NCBI GenBank assembly: GCA_018818235.1
Contig: JAHISE010000067.1
Location: forward strand, 1 to 34,699
DNA length: 34,699 nt
DNA from: Patescibacteria group bacterium
Lineage (GTDB): Bacteria > Patescibacteriota > Gracilibacteria > Peribacterales > Peribacteraceae
Direction of reading: 5' to 3'
Each line of letters opens with the position of its first letter. Position 1 is the first letter of the stretch. Positions 22,129-29,874 of this stretch are shown here, piece by piece. The notes under the pieces were generated by a model. The model did not search any database. It was given only the letters and a program-made list of their open reading frames with translations, and had not been told where the DNA came from. A program made the translations under genes and the position numbers.

Positions 22129-22691
22129 ACTCCTGCCTCCTCAAGCAACCTCCTCAACAGCCCCATCGGCAACCCCACCACCCCCGTATAGTCTCCTTCC
22201 AAATGCTCAATAAGTTTCTCCCCTTCTCCTTCAATTTGGAATGACCCGCTGCGATCTTTCCAAAGACCCAACGAAATCCACCAATCCAGTTCCTCATCAG
22301 TTAATGTTCTAAAGTGAACGTGTGAGGTTTCTACTCCTTCGAATTTTTTCGACTTTGGAGCCAAAAGACTTATTGCCGAATGAACCTGAGAAACTCCCCC
22401 ACTCTGCTCCCTAAGCATTTCTCGTGCATGATGTTTATCCTGAGGTTTTTCCAATAGATTACCTTTATGCGAAACAACCAAAGTATCTGAACCAATCACA
22501 TAATAATCAGGATACTTTGCATAAACATCCTCTGCCTTAAGTCGAGCCAGAACCTGAGCTCTCTTTATAGGATCTTCAAGCTCACAAAGCGTTTCATCCA
22601 CATCGCTTGCAATTACTTCAAACTGAATGCCAAGTTCCTCCAATAGTCTACGACGCTGAGGACTTCCCGATGCAAGAATAATATTAGACAC
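22125..22691 (-). CDS. maf: Maf-family nucleotide pyrophosphatase
   Basis: Hydrolyses non-canonical or regulatory nucleoside triphosphates (dTTP/UTP or m7GTP in characterised members) and is linked to cell division arrest. The 188-aa protein has the signature ASGSPQRRRLLEELG at the N-terminus, SDVDET, VIGSDTLVV and GDYTGVVGLPM. The start codon is GTG (GTG TCT AAT ATT). The subfamily cannot be called with certainty. Confidence 0.93.
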   Translation of the reverse strand: MSNIILASGSPQRRRLLEELGIQFEVIASDVDETLCELEDPIKRAQVLARLKAEDVYAKYPDYYVIGSDTLVVSHKGNLLEKPQDKHHAREMLREQSGGVSQVHSAISLLAPKSKKFEGVETSHVHFRTLTDEELDWWISLGLWKDRSGSFQIEGEGEKLIEHLEGDYTGVVGLPMGLLRRLLEEAGV

Positions 22692-22702
22692 ATCAATATA
22701 CT

Positions 22703-22750
22703 AACGAATAAACGAGTAAACGAGTAAACGAATCAACGATTTTTATTCGC
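22703..22750. repeat. AACGAGT-type tandem repeat
   Basis: ACGAATAAACGAGTAAACGAGTAAACGAATCAACGA: 7-8 bp units, reading as the complement of the CTCGTTT repeats at 23565-23606. Confidence 0.8.
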
Positions 22751-22774
22751 GCTCGTTCAACAACAATACATATC

Positions 22775-23506
22775 TCAGTAGTTTATATACGGTGTCGGCC
22801 TCCCCGGTACAACCGACTCCCTTCTGTTAGACCTATCCAGCGCCTGCTCAAGCATCTGCATCCTAAGCTTCATGGTCGGAATGTAATTAACCTTATCCCT
22901 ATTCAACCATTGTATTGGATTCGAAAGACCCTGACGTGGCAGCGTAGTTGGAGCTTTTGTCACGGAAAGACAAAGCTCATAAAAACCTTCCAGAGAATAA
23001 TCCTTTAGAGTCTCGGGGCAATTGTTTGCATTCATATATCTTCGCAATAGATGACGCTCTTTTTCGCCCAGCTCATCTGTGGTCAGGCTACTTGTCTTTG
23101 GTTCAGGTACAACCTCAACCACAGGTTCAGGTGCAGGTGCGGCAGGACGTACCTCTTCTATTTCTATTTCTACTTTCTCTCCACTCAAATACCAAGTTAT
23201 AGATTCATAATCATTCATATCAGGAGGAACAAGATCTTCCTCGCCTGCCTTTGTGCGGTGTTGAAACATCTTCATTGCCTGCCAATACTCTCTTCTTTGT
23301 TTTCTCAATCTTACTTTATCTACTAAAGCAGTTTCACGAACAGTAGTTCTCTCTTCGGCATCCATAATATCGAATGCTGATCCTTCCATATCCTCATCCT
23401 GAGGCACCTTTGAAATTAAGTTCGCAGCTAAAGGTGCAGAAATAACCACTAGCAGAGTTGCTGTAATTAAACGAGTTCGTGAGATTTTGAGTTTTTTGTG
23501 GGGCAT
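22775..23506 (-). CDS. Hypothetical membrane-anchored protein
   Basis: A 243-aa protein with a basic N-terminus (MPHKKLKISRTR), a hydrophobic helix at residues ~13-28 (LITATLLVVISAPLAANL), a charged helical part (RLRKQRREYWQAMKMFQ), a Pro/Glu-rich linker (RPAAPAPEPVVEVVPEPK) and a C-terminal region with two Cys (NNCPETL, YELCLS). No family recognised. The Met at 23506 is preferred; the track start adds 20 residues without support. It is similar in build, not in sequence, to the orphan at 17023. Confidence 0.66.
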   Translation of the reverse strand: MPHKKLKISRTRLITATLLVVISAPLAANLISKVPQDEDMEGSAFDIMDAEERTTVRETALVDKVRLRKQRREYWQAMKMFQHRTKAGEEDLVPPDMNDYESITWYLSGEKVEIEIEEVRPAAPAPEPVVEVVPEPKTSSLTTDELGEKERHLLRRYMNANNCPETLKDYSLEGFYELCLSVTKAPTTLPRQGLSNPIQWLNRDKVNYIPTMKLRMQMLEQALDRSNRRESVVPGRPTPYINY

Positions 23507-23564
23507 AGTTTGTATTGGTATTACGTGGATATTATACCATAATTGATGACTTCTAGCTATGCTC

Positions 23565-23665
23565 AATTTGCTCGTTTTCTGGTTTACTCGTTTGCTCGTT
23601 TGTTCAAAAATTTAAAGGTTATTAGCCCATTCTAATATAACGAGAAACGAGCTAACGATTAAACA
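23565..23665. repeat. CTCGTTT / AACGAG repeats
   Basis: TTTGCTCGTTTTCTGGTTTACTCG with TTTGCTCG again, then on the far side AACGAGAAACGAGCTAACG. The two parts are inverted relative to each other and bracket about 35 bp of unrelated sequence. Confidence 0.75.
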
Positions 23666-23666
23666 A

Positions 23667-24626
23667 TTAACCTAACCCAACCGCCTTCCTCACCCTCTCC
23701 ATCGTACCCCCCGCGATCTCCCCCGCCCTCTCCCTCCCCGAGGCCAAAACCTCCTCCACATCTTTTGTGGTCAGCTTCTCCCTTGTTTCCCTCATCGGCT
23801 TCATATAATCCATATAATCTTCAAACAACCTCTTCTTTGCATCACCATAAGAAATTCCGGACTTATATTCATCCGCCAATTTTTCCGCTACCTTTTTATC
23901 CAGGAACAACTTATTAATAATATATATTGTGGATTTCTCCGGATCCTTCGGATCGTTCTGACCCGCTGAGTCTGTAACTATTCCCATAATGATTTTCTTA
24001 ATTTTTTTCTCATCTCCGAATAGTGGAATTGTATTCCCATAACTCTTACTCATTTTTTGCCCATCCACACCCGGAACAACCGCAACTTCTTCTCTTATAA
24101 CAGGTTCTGGAATCGTAAGAGCATCTTTTCCAAAAATAGTATTAAATTTCTGAGCAATATCACGAGCCATTTCCACATGTTGCTTTTGATCCTTTCCAAC
24201 AGGCACATGCGTTGCATCATATAATAGGATATCTGCAGCCATTAAAACCGGATAAGCAAAAAGCCCGACCGAAGGAATAATCCCCTTTTGAACTTTATCT
24301 TTATAGCTAACTGCACGTTCCAAAAGTCCCATAGGTGTTATGCAGCTTAGTATCCACATAAGTTCGGTGTGCTCCGGAATCTGAGACTGATCAAATATAA
24401 TCGCCTTCTCCGGATCAAATCCACATGCAAGATAATCCAGAACAATATCTTCACGAGCTTTATTAAGTACACTTGCATCCTGAATTGTTGTAAGCGCATG
24501 AAGATCGGCAACAAAGAATAAGCTTTGGTCGGATTTTTCCGTGAATTCCAAATTAGGCTTTATTGATCCGAAATAATTTCCTATATGTAATTGGCCGGAG
24601 GGTTGGATACCCGAAAGTACTCGCAT
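23667..24626 (-). CDS. trpS: Tryptophanyl-tRNA synthetase
   Basis: Charges tRNA-Trp. The 319-aa class Ic synthetase shows the HIGH-type motif SGQLHIGNYFGS at the N-terminus, ADLHALTT, the bacterial active-site segment YPVLMAADILLYDATHVPVGKDQKQHVE and the KMSKS loop GQKMSKSYGNTI. Length is normal for the bacterial enzyme. A TAACAT hexamer lies 6 nt upstream of the ATG, again a leaderless arrangement. Confidence 0.96.
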   Translation of the reverse strand: MRVLSGIQPSGQLHIGNYFGSIKPNLEFTEKSDQSLFFVADLHALTTIQDASVLNKAREDIVLDYLACGFDPEKAIIFDQSQIPEHTELMWILSCITPMGLLERAVSYKDKVQKGIIPSVGLFAYPVLMAADILLYDATHVPVGKDQKQHVEMARDIAQKFNTIFGKDALTIPEPVIREEVAVVPGVDGQKMSKSYGNTIPLFGDEKKIKKIIMGIVTDSAGQNDPKDPEKSTIYIINKLFLDKKVAEKLADEYKSGISYGDAKKRLFEDYMDYMKPMRETREKLTTKDVEEVLASGRERAGEIAGGTMERVRKAVGLG

Positions 24627-24725
24627 GGGTGTATGTTAACGTTCAGAGAGGATTTTGTATAGAAATAATGATCTACCTTCCTCGTGGGTCGTATTATTGA
24701 ACCTTCCTTTTTCTCTATTTTATTG

Positions 24726-24731
24726 TATAAT
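24726..24731 (+). promoter_or_regulatory. -10 box just before a GTG start
   Basis: A perfect TATAAT lies 7 nt before GTG at 24739. This decides the start of the small membrane ORF and predicts a leaderless mRNA. Confidence 0.55.
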
Positions 24732-24738
24732 ATATTTA

Positions 24739-24999
24739 GTGAATGTAATACCAACACCGGAAAATATAATCCCCGCTTCCGAAGTCTCTACAGGTGCTGC
24801 TGAGCAAATAGCAGCTGACAAGGCACCGGTAATTTCTCAGGTTTCGCCCGGACTGGAAGTACTTAAACAATCAATCGGACCAACTATTGCTCCGGTTCTA
24901 ACAATTGCAGGGATTGCATATATTACATATCTGGGAATTAAAACAATAATCACGGGGAAGAAGCCTTTTGGGAAAGGGTCAACAACAATGGTTGCTTAG
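24739..24999 (+). CDS. Small single-pass membrane protein
   Basis: An 86-aa ORF starting at GTG; the track start lies 28 codons upstream, before the TATAAT box. An Ala- and Pro-rich N-terminal half (ASEVSTGAAEQIAADKAPVISQ) is followed by one hydrophobic helix (IAPVLTIAGIAYITYLGIKTII, residues ~47-68) and a short basic tail (TGKKPFGKG). No family recognised. Confidence 0.55.
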   Translation: MNVIPTPENIIPASEVSTGAAEQIAADKAPVISQVSPGLEVLKQSIGPTIAPVLTIAGIAYITYLGIKTIITGKKPFGKGSTTMVA

Positions 25000-25146
25000 A
25001 TCCTTGGCCAACCTTCGCTGCTGGTTGGCTTGCCACGATCAATCACGACTGACGTGGCCTGCCAACCGAAGCCAGGAGGTGGTCGTAAAATTGGTCAACC
25101 TTCGCTCGCTGTGGCGAGGCTATGGTTTACAACCTCCTGCGGAGGT
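25000..25146. repeat. CCTTCG/CTATGG hairpin repeats
   Basis: Two hairpins of the CTTCG...CTA[CT]GG family (CCAACCTTCGCTGCTGGTTGG; GTCAACCTTCGCTCGCTGTGGCGAGGCTATGG), then ACAACCTCCTGCGGAGGTTG, which folds over TGCG next to the tRNA 3' end. No gene; the ORF 24968-25204 runs through this and the tRNA and is spurious. Confidence 0.65.
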
Positions 25147-25223
25147 TGGTGGACGATACTGGATTCGAACCAGTGACCTTACGGATGTGAACCGTACGCT
25201 CTAACCAACTGAGCTAATCGTCC
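25147..25223 (-). tRNA. tRNA-Val (anticodon CAC)
   Basis: The minus strand reads GGACGAT acceptor arm, TAGCTCAGTTGGTTAGAGC D-arm, TACGG-TTCACAT-CCGTA anticodon arm, CTGGTTCGAATCCAG T-arm and ATCGTCC, then A and an encoded CCA. The anticodon CAC reads GUG (Val). All stems pair. The 77-nt length includes CCA. No partner tRNA is nearby. Confidence 0.95.
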
Positions 25224-25473
25224 ATTATGTTGAGTGCATTGTACCAATAACTACTGAGTATAACTAAAAATATTGGAATTTCATGATTATTTGTCGTTCA
25301 ATAATACAGAATACTTTTGCACAAATGTATTTGTGATGTAGATATTTATGCACCCTTAACATGTAAGGCAATTCCGGAATTGCTTTACTGGTTTTTTAGA
25401 CAAGTCAAAGACCCTGACGTCGTATAGATCCTCGATCTTCCAGATCGAAGAAGAAACCTACCTTGTATCCTTT
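25224..25473. other. Intergenic, no gene seen
   Basis: About 250 bp upstream of the tRNA on its strand. It contains a hairpin around CGATCTTCCAGATCG (25431-25450) that resembles the 20-bp element but with a different layout. No ORF or clear promoter is supported. Confidence 0.4.
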
Positions 25474-25612
25474 TATACTCCTTCGCCTAAATAGTTCCGA
25501 TTCTTGAGGACTCATTAATTATTAACAAATCTATTTCTAATGGCTATGGAGTACGAGATTGCATAACAAAAGCACAGTGAATTTTTCGGAATTATTAACT
25601 AAAAGCAGTATA
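25474..25612. mobile_element. MITE-like element, copy 1 (139 bp)
   Basis: Starts TATACTCCTTCGCCTAAATA and ends TTATTAACTAAAAGCAGTATA. The two ends are 27-bp imperfect inverted repeats sharing TATACT at the tip and ATAATTCCGA inside (this copy reads TAGTTCCGA at the left). The inside has no ORF. Two more copies, about 97% alike by eye, are at 32172 and 34559. Confidence 0.88.
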
Positions 25613-25820
25613 TCAAGGGCGTTAGGGGTGGTTTTGAATTTAAAACACTGTTGATTTTTGGCTTAAATTAGAGCCTTTAGGGATCACTAGTCGCTTGCCT
25701 GCCGACCGTCTTGTCGGCCATAGCCCAGCCTGCCGACCATAGCCCAGAGGCGACGGCTGGAGGCGACGACTGAAGCCCAAGAGGCGAAGGTTGGTCACTA
25801 GTCGAATGTCGAATGTCATC
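25613..25820. repeat. Mixed repeat region before dcd stop
   Basis: CTGCCGACCGTC, GGCCATAGCCCAG and AGGCGACGGCTGG words repeat in a nested way (CTTCG/CTACGG family). GTCACTAGTCGAATGTCGAATGTC follows, two units of the TGTCGAA heptad. No gene. Confidence 0.6.
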
Positions 25821-26435
25821 TCAAACCCCAATCACATGCCTCTTCTTTACTTCCTCCTGAATAAACTCGGGGTCACTTCCCAACCTACTACCTTCCGGTT
25901 CAACTTGTCCCATATATTTGCTATTTGGTTTTTTGTTGTAAGGAGTCTGCGCCGGACTTGTCATCTGTTCAAAAGAAATCTGACAAACTCGCATCCCTGA
26001 ATAAAGCGCAACCGGCATTGTATTTAAGTTACTGATTTCGAGTGTGATTGTTCCGCTAAATCCGGGATCAACGAACCCTGCAGTTGAGTGGACAATGATT
26101 CCCAGACGTCCCAATGAACTTCTGCCTTCCACACGTACAACCAAATCATCGGGGACTGTAATTTTTTCCTGAGTAACCCCAAGAAAGAACTCACCGGGTT
26201 GCACTATAAATGGCTCCCCGTCTGCAACTTCTATGGTTCTGATGTTATCGGTTAGAGTTTCTGACTTTCTTGGATCCAGAAGTGAGGCTTTGGAATTATC
26301 GTAAAGCTTAAAGATGTTTCCAAGATGCAAATCCATAGAACTTGCATGGATGTGGTACGAACTCGGATCACAGTTTTCTATTTTTACGTGACCTGAGGTG
26401 ATGGCTCGGCGGATGTCGATGTCGGAGAGGATCAT
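25821..26435 (-). CDS. dcd: dCTP deaminase
   Basis: Deaminates dCTP to dUTP for thymidylate synthesis (or, in bifunctional members, directly to dUMP). The 204-aa trimeric dUTPase-fold protein has SSMDLHLGN near the N-terminus, RVEGRSSLGRLGIIVHSTAGFVDPGF with the catalytic Glu region and the TAG-type substrate motif, and TLEISNLN. A C-terminal tail (KYMGQVEPEGSRL) resembles the nucleotide-capping end of the family. A GATACT hexamer lies 8 nt before the ATG. Confidence 0.94.
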   Translation of the reverse strand: MILSDIDIRRAITSGHVKIENCDPSSYHIHASSMDLHLGNIFKLYDNSKASLLDPRKSETLTDNIRTIEVADGEPFIVQPGEFFLGVTQEKITVPDDLVVRVEGRSSLGRLGIIVHSTAGFVDPGFSGTITLEISNLNTMPVALYSGMRVCQISFEQMTSPAQTPYNKKPNSKYMGQVEPEGSRLGSDPEFIQEEVKKRHVIGV

Positions 26436-26463
26436 GATGTGAGAGTATCATAAATAATATAAA

Positions 26464-26624
26464 AAATCCCAAATCCCAAAACACAAATCACAAAGAAATC
26501 CCAAATCCCAAAACACAAATCACAAAGAAATCCCAAATCCCAAAACACAAATCATAAAGAAATCCCAAATCCCAAAACACAAATCACAAAGAAATCCCAA
26601 ATCCCAAAACACAAATCCCAAATG
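26464..26624. repeat. Five 32-bp tandem repeats built from AAATCCC heptads
   Basis: The unit reads AAATCCC, AAATCCC, AAAACAC, AAATCAC, AAAG (4 x 7 + 4 = 32 bp). Four full copies and one partial; copies 1, 2 and 4 are identical and the third has one T for C. It lies directly downstream of the four-helix-bundle gene. Confidence 0.95.
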
Positions 26625-26628
26625 CCAT

Positions 26629-26985
26629 TTATTGTGTAAGCTTTAATATTATTGAACTTAGAATTCGTAATAATTGATTTGCCTCATCCTTTAAATAAGT
26701 CTGTTCCTTTTGTAGCTCAGTATTGTTTCCGGCATCTATAAGATCTAACCAATGAATACTTTCTTTAGCTTCTTTTCTTGAAATTCGCATATGCATTATT
26801 CGATCCTTTTTACCCAGTGCCTCATCCGCCTCAATAAAATTTGCTCCAATAGATCCTGAAGAACGAATAAGTTGTTTAGTGTATTCGGTGTTGGAAATTG
26901 AGTATGGGATTTTTTCTGTAAAGAATTTAACTTTGCGTGCAAATTGCCTAGAGCGCTGCTCAAAATCAAATGGTTTATCAGTCAT
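26629..26985 (-). CDS. Four-helix-bundle protein (23S rRNA IVS-encoded family)
   Basis: A 118-aa protein of the S23/four-helix-bundle family that is often encoded within 23S rRNA intervening sequences and related to the Avd protein of diversity-generating retroelements. Typical features: FEQRSRQFARKVKFFTEKIP, TKQLIRSSGSIGANFIEADEALGKKDRIMHMRISRKEAKES and a Leu-rich last helix. TATACT lies 10 nt before the ATG. No rRNA or reverse transcriptase is near. The gene sits between two AAATCCC-type repeat arrays in opposite orientation. Function in this freestanding setting is unknown. Confidence 0.9.
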   Translation of the reverse strand: MTDKPFDFEQRSRQFARKVKFFTEKIPYSISNTEYTKQLIRSSGSIGANFIEADEALGKKDRIMHMRISRKEAKESIHWLDLIDAGNNTELQKEQTYLKDEANQLLRILSSIILKLTQ

Positions 26986-27045
26986 AAGGTGAACCAGTAT
27001 ACACCATTATTGTGAATATCAAGTATTTTCTATTAATAACAATCT

Positions 27046-27150
27046 TGGGATTTGGGATTTGTATTTTGGGATTTCGTTGTGTTTTGGGATTTGTGTTTTG
27101 GGATTTCGTTGTGTTTTGTGATTTGTTTTTTGAGATTTGGGATTTCTTAA
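27046..27150. repeat. GGGATTT-type repeats, inverted relative to 26464-26624
   Basis: GGGATTTGGGATTTGTATTTTGGGATTTCGTTGTGTTTTGGG and so on: the complement of the AAATCCC/AAAACAC units, more diverged. With the left array it forms inverted flanks around the four-helix-bundle gene. Confidence 0.9.
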
Positions 27151-27256
27151 ATGGGTCCCTGCATTTTGGCATTGATCCGTGATTTGTATTCTTACCTACA
27201 AAAACCTCACCTATTCCATTGCCCTACCCCCAAATTTCCATAAAATACCTGCGTCC

Positions 27257-29005
27257 ATGTCATCTGCAACCGATGTAAATCGCCTGGCCACAAAAAGCTC
27301 TAATGACAAGATAGTCGGAGGAGATGGATCAAGCCTGATGGGAGATTATGAGCGGGAACTGCAGTGTAAATTTTTGAATGATAAATGTATGGAGAGATTG
27401 ACCGGCATAATGCAGGCTTCACCTTTATATACGGAAAAAGATCTGGATCTGGAAAGGCGCGGACTTAAAATGTTCGAAGAAAAAATGCAAACCGAAGAGC
27501 TTAAACAGAGTTACGAAAATACTCCCGCTCTTAAGAGCGAATTGGACGCAGCAGAACAGGAATTTAACAGACAAATGGGAAGGGCCAGAGCAAATAACTG
27601 GATAACCGACAATACTTTAAAATACTGGACCAATAAGCTTTCATCAAAAAATTATCACTGGTCACAGAAGGTTCAATTCATATATGACAAATTGCCTCAC
27701 TTGGTAAGCAATTGGGAGAAAATGACCAATGATATTAAAAAGATCAAAGATGAAATTAAAAAAGATCCGACTCTGAAGAATATTCCTGCAGTAAATATTG
27801 TTGAAACCGGAAAAGGACTTAAGAAATTCACTGACTGGCGTAATGCAATCAGTGAAGCACTGGGGATAATAGAAGCTACCAAGCGCGGAAGAACTGAACT
27901 GTTCAAGGAAGCCAAACAAATATTAAGCTCAGCCGTAAAAAAAGATGTGCTTTCTTCGCATAAAGTCGGAGAATGGCTGCATCGCATATTCGAAAGTAAT
28001 GCACCAGTCGAATTGATCCGCAAATTTGTTCAGGGATCTGATGATAAATCTTTGAAGGGCTTGATAGGACGATGGACAATGGTAAGAGAAAGATATGACA
28101 AAATAGAAATTAAAAGAGTGAAGGTTGGCACCCCACGCAGTTTTAGTTTTGTAAAAACGGAAAAATTCCTTGATTGGCACTACTCCAAACGCCTTGCCTA
28201 TGTGGAAGAAGCTGAAAAAAGATTTACAGACATAGAAAAGGAAAATCCACTGATACTTGATATCAGGCGCGAACTTGATTGCGAAGACTGGGCAACAGCC
28301 GCGCACCTTATCGGCAAGGCAGAAAATGAATTGGTTTCGGAAAAAGACAAGGAAAAGCTCAAATCACTGAAGAGATATCTGAAAGAACATCAAACAACAG
28401 GAATATCTGGCTCGGCAACATTCGAAGAAGAAGGTGAAGATCCTCACGCAGAATTGGAGCGTCTGCTTTCCATTCTGCCAAGTTCATTACAGTCCCTTTA
28501 TCGTAAATCAATTCACGCAGGTAAGTTTAAGTGTCTTTCCTCCATAATGTACAACCGTGTCTGGTGTCACGAAAAAGGACGAGTACTTGATGATAATAAA
28601 GAAGAAGAAATGCGTCAACATGCAACCGAAGATACAAGAACCAGATTGGAAGAAGGCGATAACAAGGATCAACACGTTGCCACCGACGTAGACAGTTACA
28701 AAGAACCATCCATACGCTCCTACTCGTACACGGGTATCAACAAATCACAGACGTTGTTCGTAAGTTCCACGGGTCATGATGCACTTGTCGCAAAAATGCA
28801 TCAGGAGGACAGTTACCTTTTCCGCTATTGGACTACACTGATACCCGACGGAGTGGATTATGGAACTCACTCTTATGTGGTTAATAACATTAATTACAAA
28901 ATTAAAAGCTGTTTGCGTAAAATTGAATCTCCAAAAGCATCGGTTGCAAGCAAGCCATCCCCTTCTAAATCTGCAGGGGCAACTTCATACGCAATGTCTT
29001 CATAA
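27257..29005 (+). CDS. Hypothetical 582-aa helical protein
   Basis: A large soluble protein with no signal peptide or membrane helix. It is Lys/Glu-rich and mostly predicted helix (TEDLDLERRG-like stretches, KKIKDEIKKDPTLKN, EKDKEKLKSLKRYLKEHQ). The C-terminal part has a less charged block with YSYTGINKSQTLFVSSTGHDALV and ends in a Ser/Ala-rich tail. No enzymatic motif is recognised. The Met at 27257 is preferred, as TAAAAT lies 10 nt before it; the 26 extra codons of the track ORF have no support. It is followed 79 bp later by a lipoprotein gene on the same strand. Confidence 0.7.
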   Translation: MSSATDVNRLATKSSNDKIVGGDGSSLMGDYERELQCKFLNDKCMERLTGIMQASPLYTEKDLDLERRGLKMFEEKMQTEELKQSYENTPALKSELDAAEQEFNRQMGRARANNWITDNTLKYWTNKLSSKNYHWSQKVQFIYDKLPHLVSNWEKMTNDIKKIKDEIKKDPTLKNIPAVNIVETGKGLKKFTDWRNAISEALGIIEATKRGRTELFKEAKQILSSAVKKDVLSSHKVGEWLHRIFESNAPVELIRKFVQGSDDKSLKGLIGRWTMVRERYDKIEIKRVKVGTPRSFSFVKTEKFLDWHYSKRLAYVEEAEKRFTDIEKENPLILDIRRELDCEDWATAAHLIGKAENELVSEKDKEKLKSLKRYLKEHQTTGISGSATFEEEGEDPHAELERLLSILPSSLQSLYRKSIHAGKFKCLSSIMYNRVWCHEKGRVLDDNKEEEMRQHATEDTRTRLEEGDNKDQHVATDVDSYKEPSIRSYSYTGINKSQTLFVSSTGHDALVAKMHQEDSYLFRYWTTLIPDGVDYGTHSYVVNNINYKIKSCLRKIESPKASVASKPSPSKSAGATSYAMSS

Positions 29006-29084
29006 TTGAAATAAGACACCTATTTGCTTGAAAATATCACAGATTTGTACAAAAATGCCACCAACAAATTTCCCCATTCCGATA

Positions 29085-29690
29085 ATGAAAAGATTATTAT
29101 TGATTTCCACCGTTTTCCTTACTGCTTGTGCATCAATTACCGATGGCAGTCCTGATGCAGAAAACAATCATGCATCCATCCCACTTAAAGAGCGCTTGGT
29201 TAATCCTCTTTTTGCCGAGCAATACTCAAAGGCTATGACCGAAAGACTCACAGAACTTGTTATTGATAAAGATCCGATTATTGAAGATGAAAAAAAGGCG
29301 AGGTACGTGGAAGACACAAAAAGATATTGGATGGATATTGATCGCAAGTCACGCAAGCTACAGCAGCAAGGATTAACCGGTCAATTTGTAGGCGATAAAG
29401 AGTATGTGATAGGTGAAGCACTTTTGATTAATAACATATTATTTCTCGGTACAAAATTCGAAACTGACCCAGGACCTGAACTTCATATATTTTTGTCAGA
29501 AGTTCTGGATCCGCGTGACCTTGAGGAGTTCCCCGATCCCAGCTTTGTTGATCTTGGGGCTTTGCAATCCCCTTACGGAGCTCAGCGTTATGGCATTCCT
29601 GTCGTAACTAATATTGATGCATTAAGAACTGTTATACTTTGGGATAATCAGCTAAAGAGGTTGTATGGGTTTGCACAGTTAAGCAAGTAA
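29085..29690 (+). CDS. Hypothetical lipoprotein
   Basis: A 201-aa protein with a lipoprotein signal: MKRLLLISTVFLTAC, lipobox L-T-A-C with Cys at residue 15. The mature part includes an acidic/basic helix (EDEKKARYVEDTKRYWMDIDRKSRK) and a C-terminal segment (GEALLINNILFLGTKFETDPGPELHIFLSEV, ALQSPYGAQRYGIP, TVILWDNQLKRLYGFAQL). That C-terminal layout resembles the electron-transfer DM13 domain (a strand carrying PDLHVYLS, then L-G-x-L-K-x..G-x-Q-x-Y-x-I-P and V-x-I-W...), although its conserved Cys is not seen. The DM13 assignment is moderately supported. The start at 29085 is chosen because it opens directly with the signal peptide. Confidence 0.7.
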   Translation: MKRLLLISTVFLTACASITDGSPDAENNHASIPLKERLVNPLFAEQYSKAMTERLTELVIDKDPIIEDEKKARYVEDTKRYWMDIDRKSRKLQQQGLTGQFVGDKEYVIGEALLINNILFLGTKFETDPGPELHIFLSEVLDPRDLEEFPDPSFVDLGALQSPYGAQRYGIPVVTNIDALRTVILWDNQLKRLYGFAQLSK

Positions 29691-29769
29691 TAACAATCGA
29701 CACGGTCCTGCGGGACCTTTCGACAGTCAACTATCAACACAGTAATATTTATGCTACACAGAATCAAAA

Positions 29770-29873
29770 TGTCGAATGTCGAATGTCGAATGTCGAATGT
29801 CGAATGTCGAATGTCGAATGTCGAATGTCGAATGTCGAATGTCGAATGTCGAATGTCGAATGTCGAATGTCGA
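29770..29873. repeat. Fourteen perfect TGTCGAA heptamers
   Basis: A 98-bp run of 14 identical units plus a partial. It lies between convergent genes, a few bases from the stop codon of the DsbA-like gene. Shorter TGTCGAA runs occur at 5027-5046 and 25803-25817. ORFs called across it on both strands are artefacts of the 7-bp period. Confidence 0.97.
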
Positions 29874-29874
29874 T

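Noticed and set aside
24968-25204. 78-aa plus-strand ORF ending SDLTDVNRTL
   Set aside because: It covers repeat hairpins and the antisense of tRNA-Val; the end peptide is the well-known false ORF across tRNA genes.
26464-26624. Possible CRISPR array because of regular 32-bp units
   Set aside because: Units are directly tandem with no spacers and no cas genes are present.
26629-26985. Diversity-generating retroelement, because of the Avd-related four-helix bundle
   Set aside because: No reverse transcriptase, template repeat or variable repeat is seen in the window.
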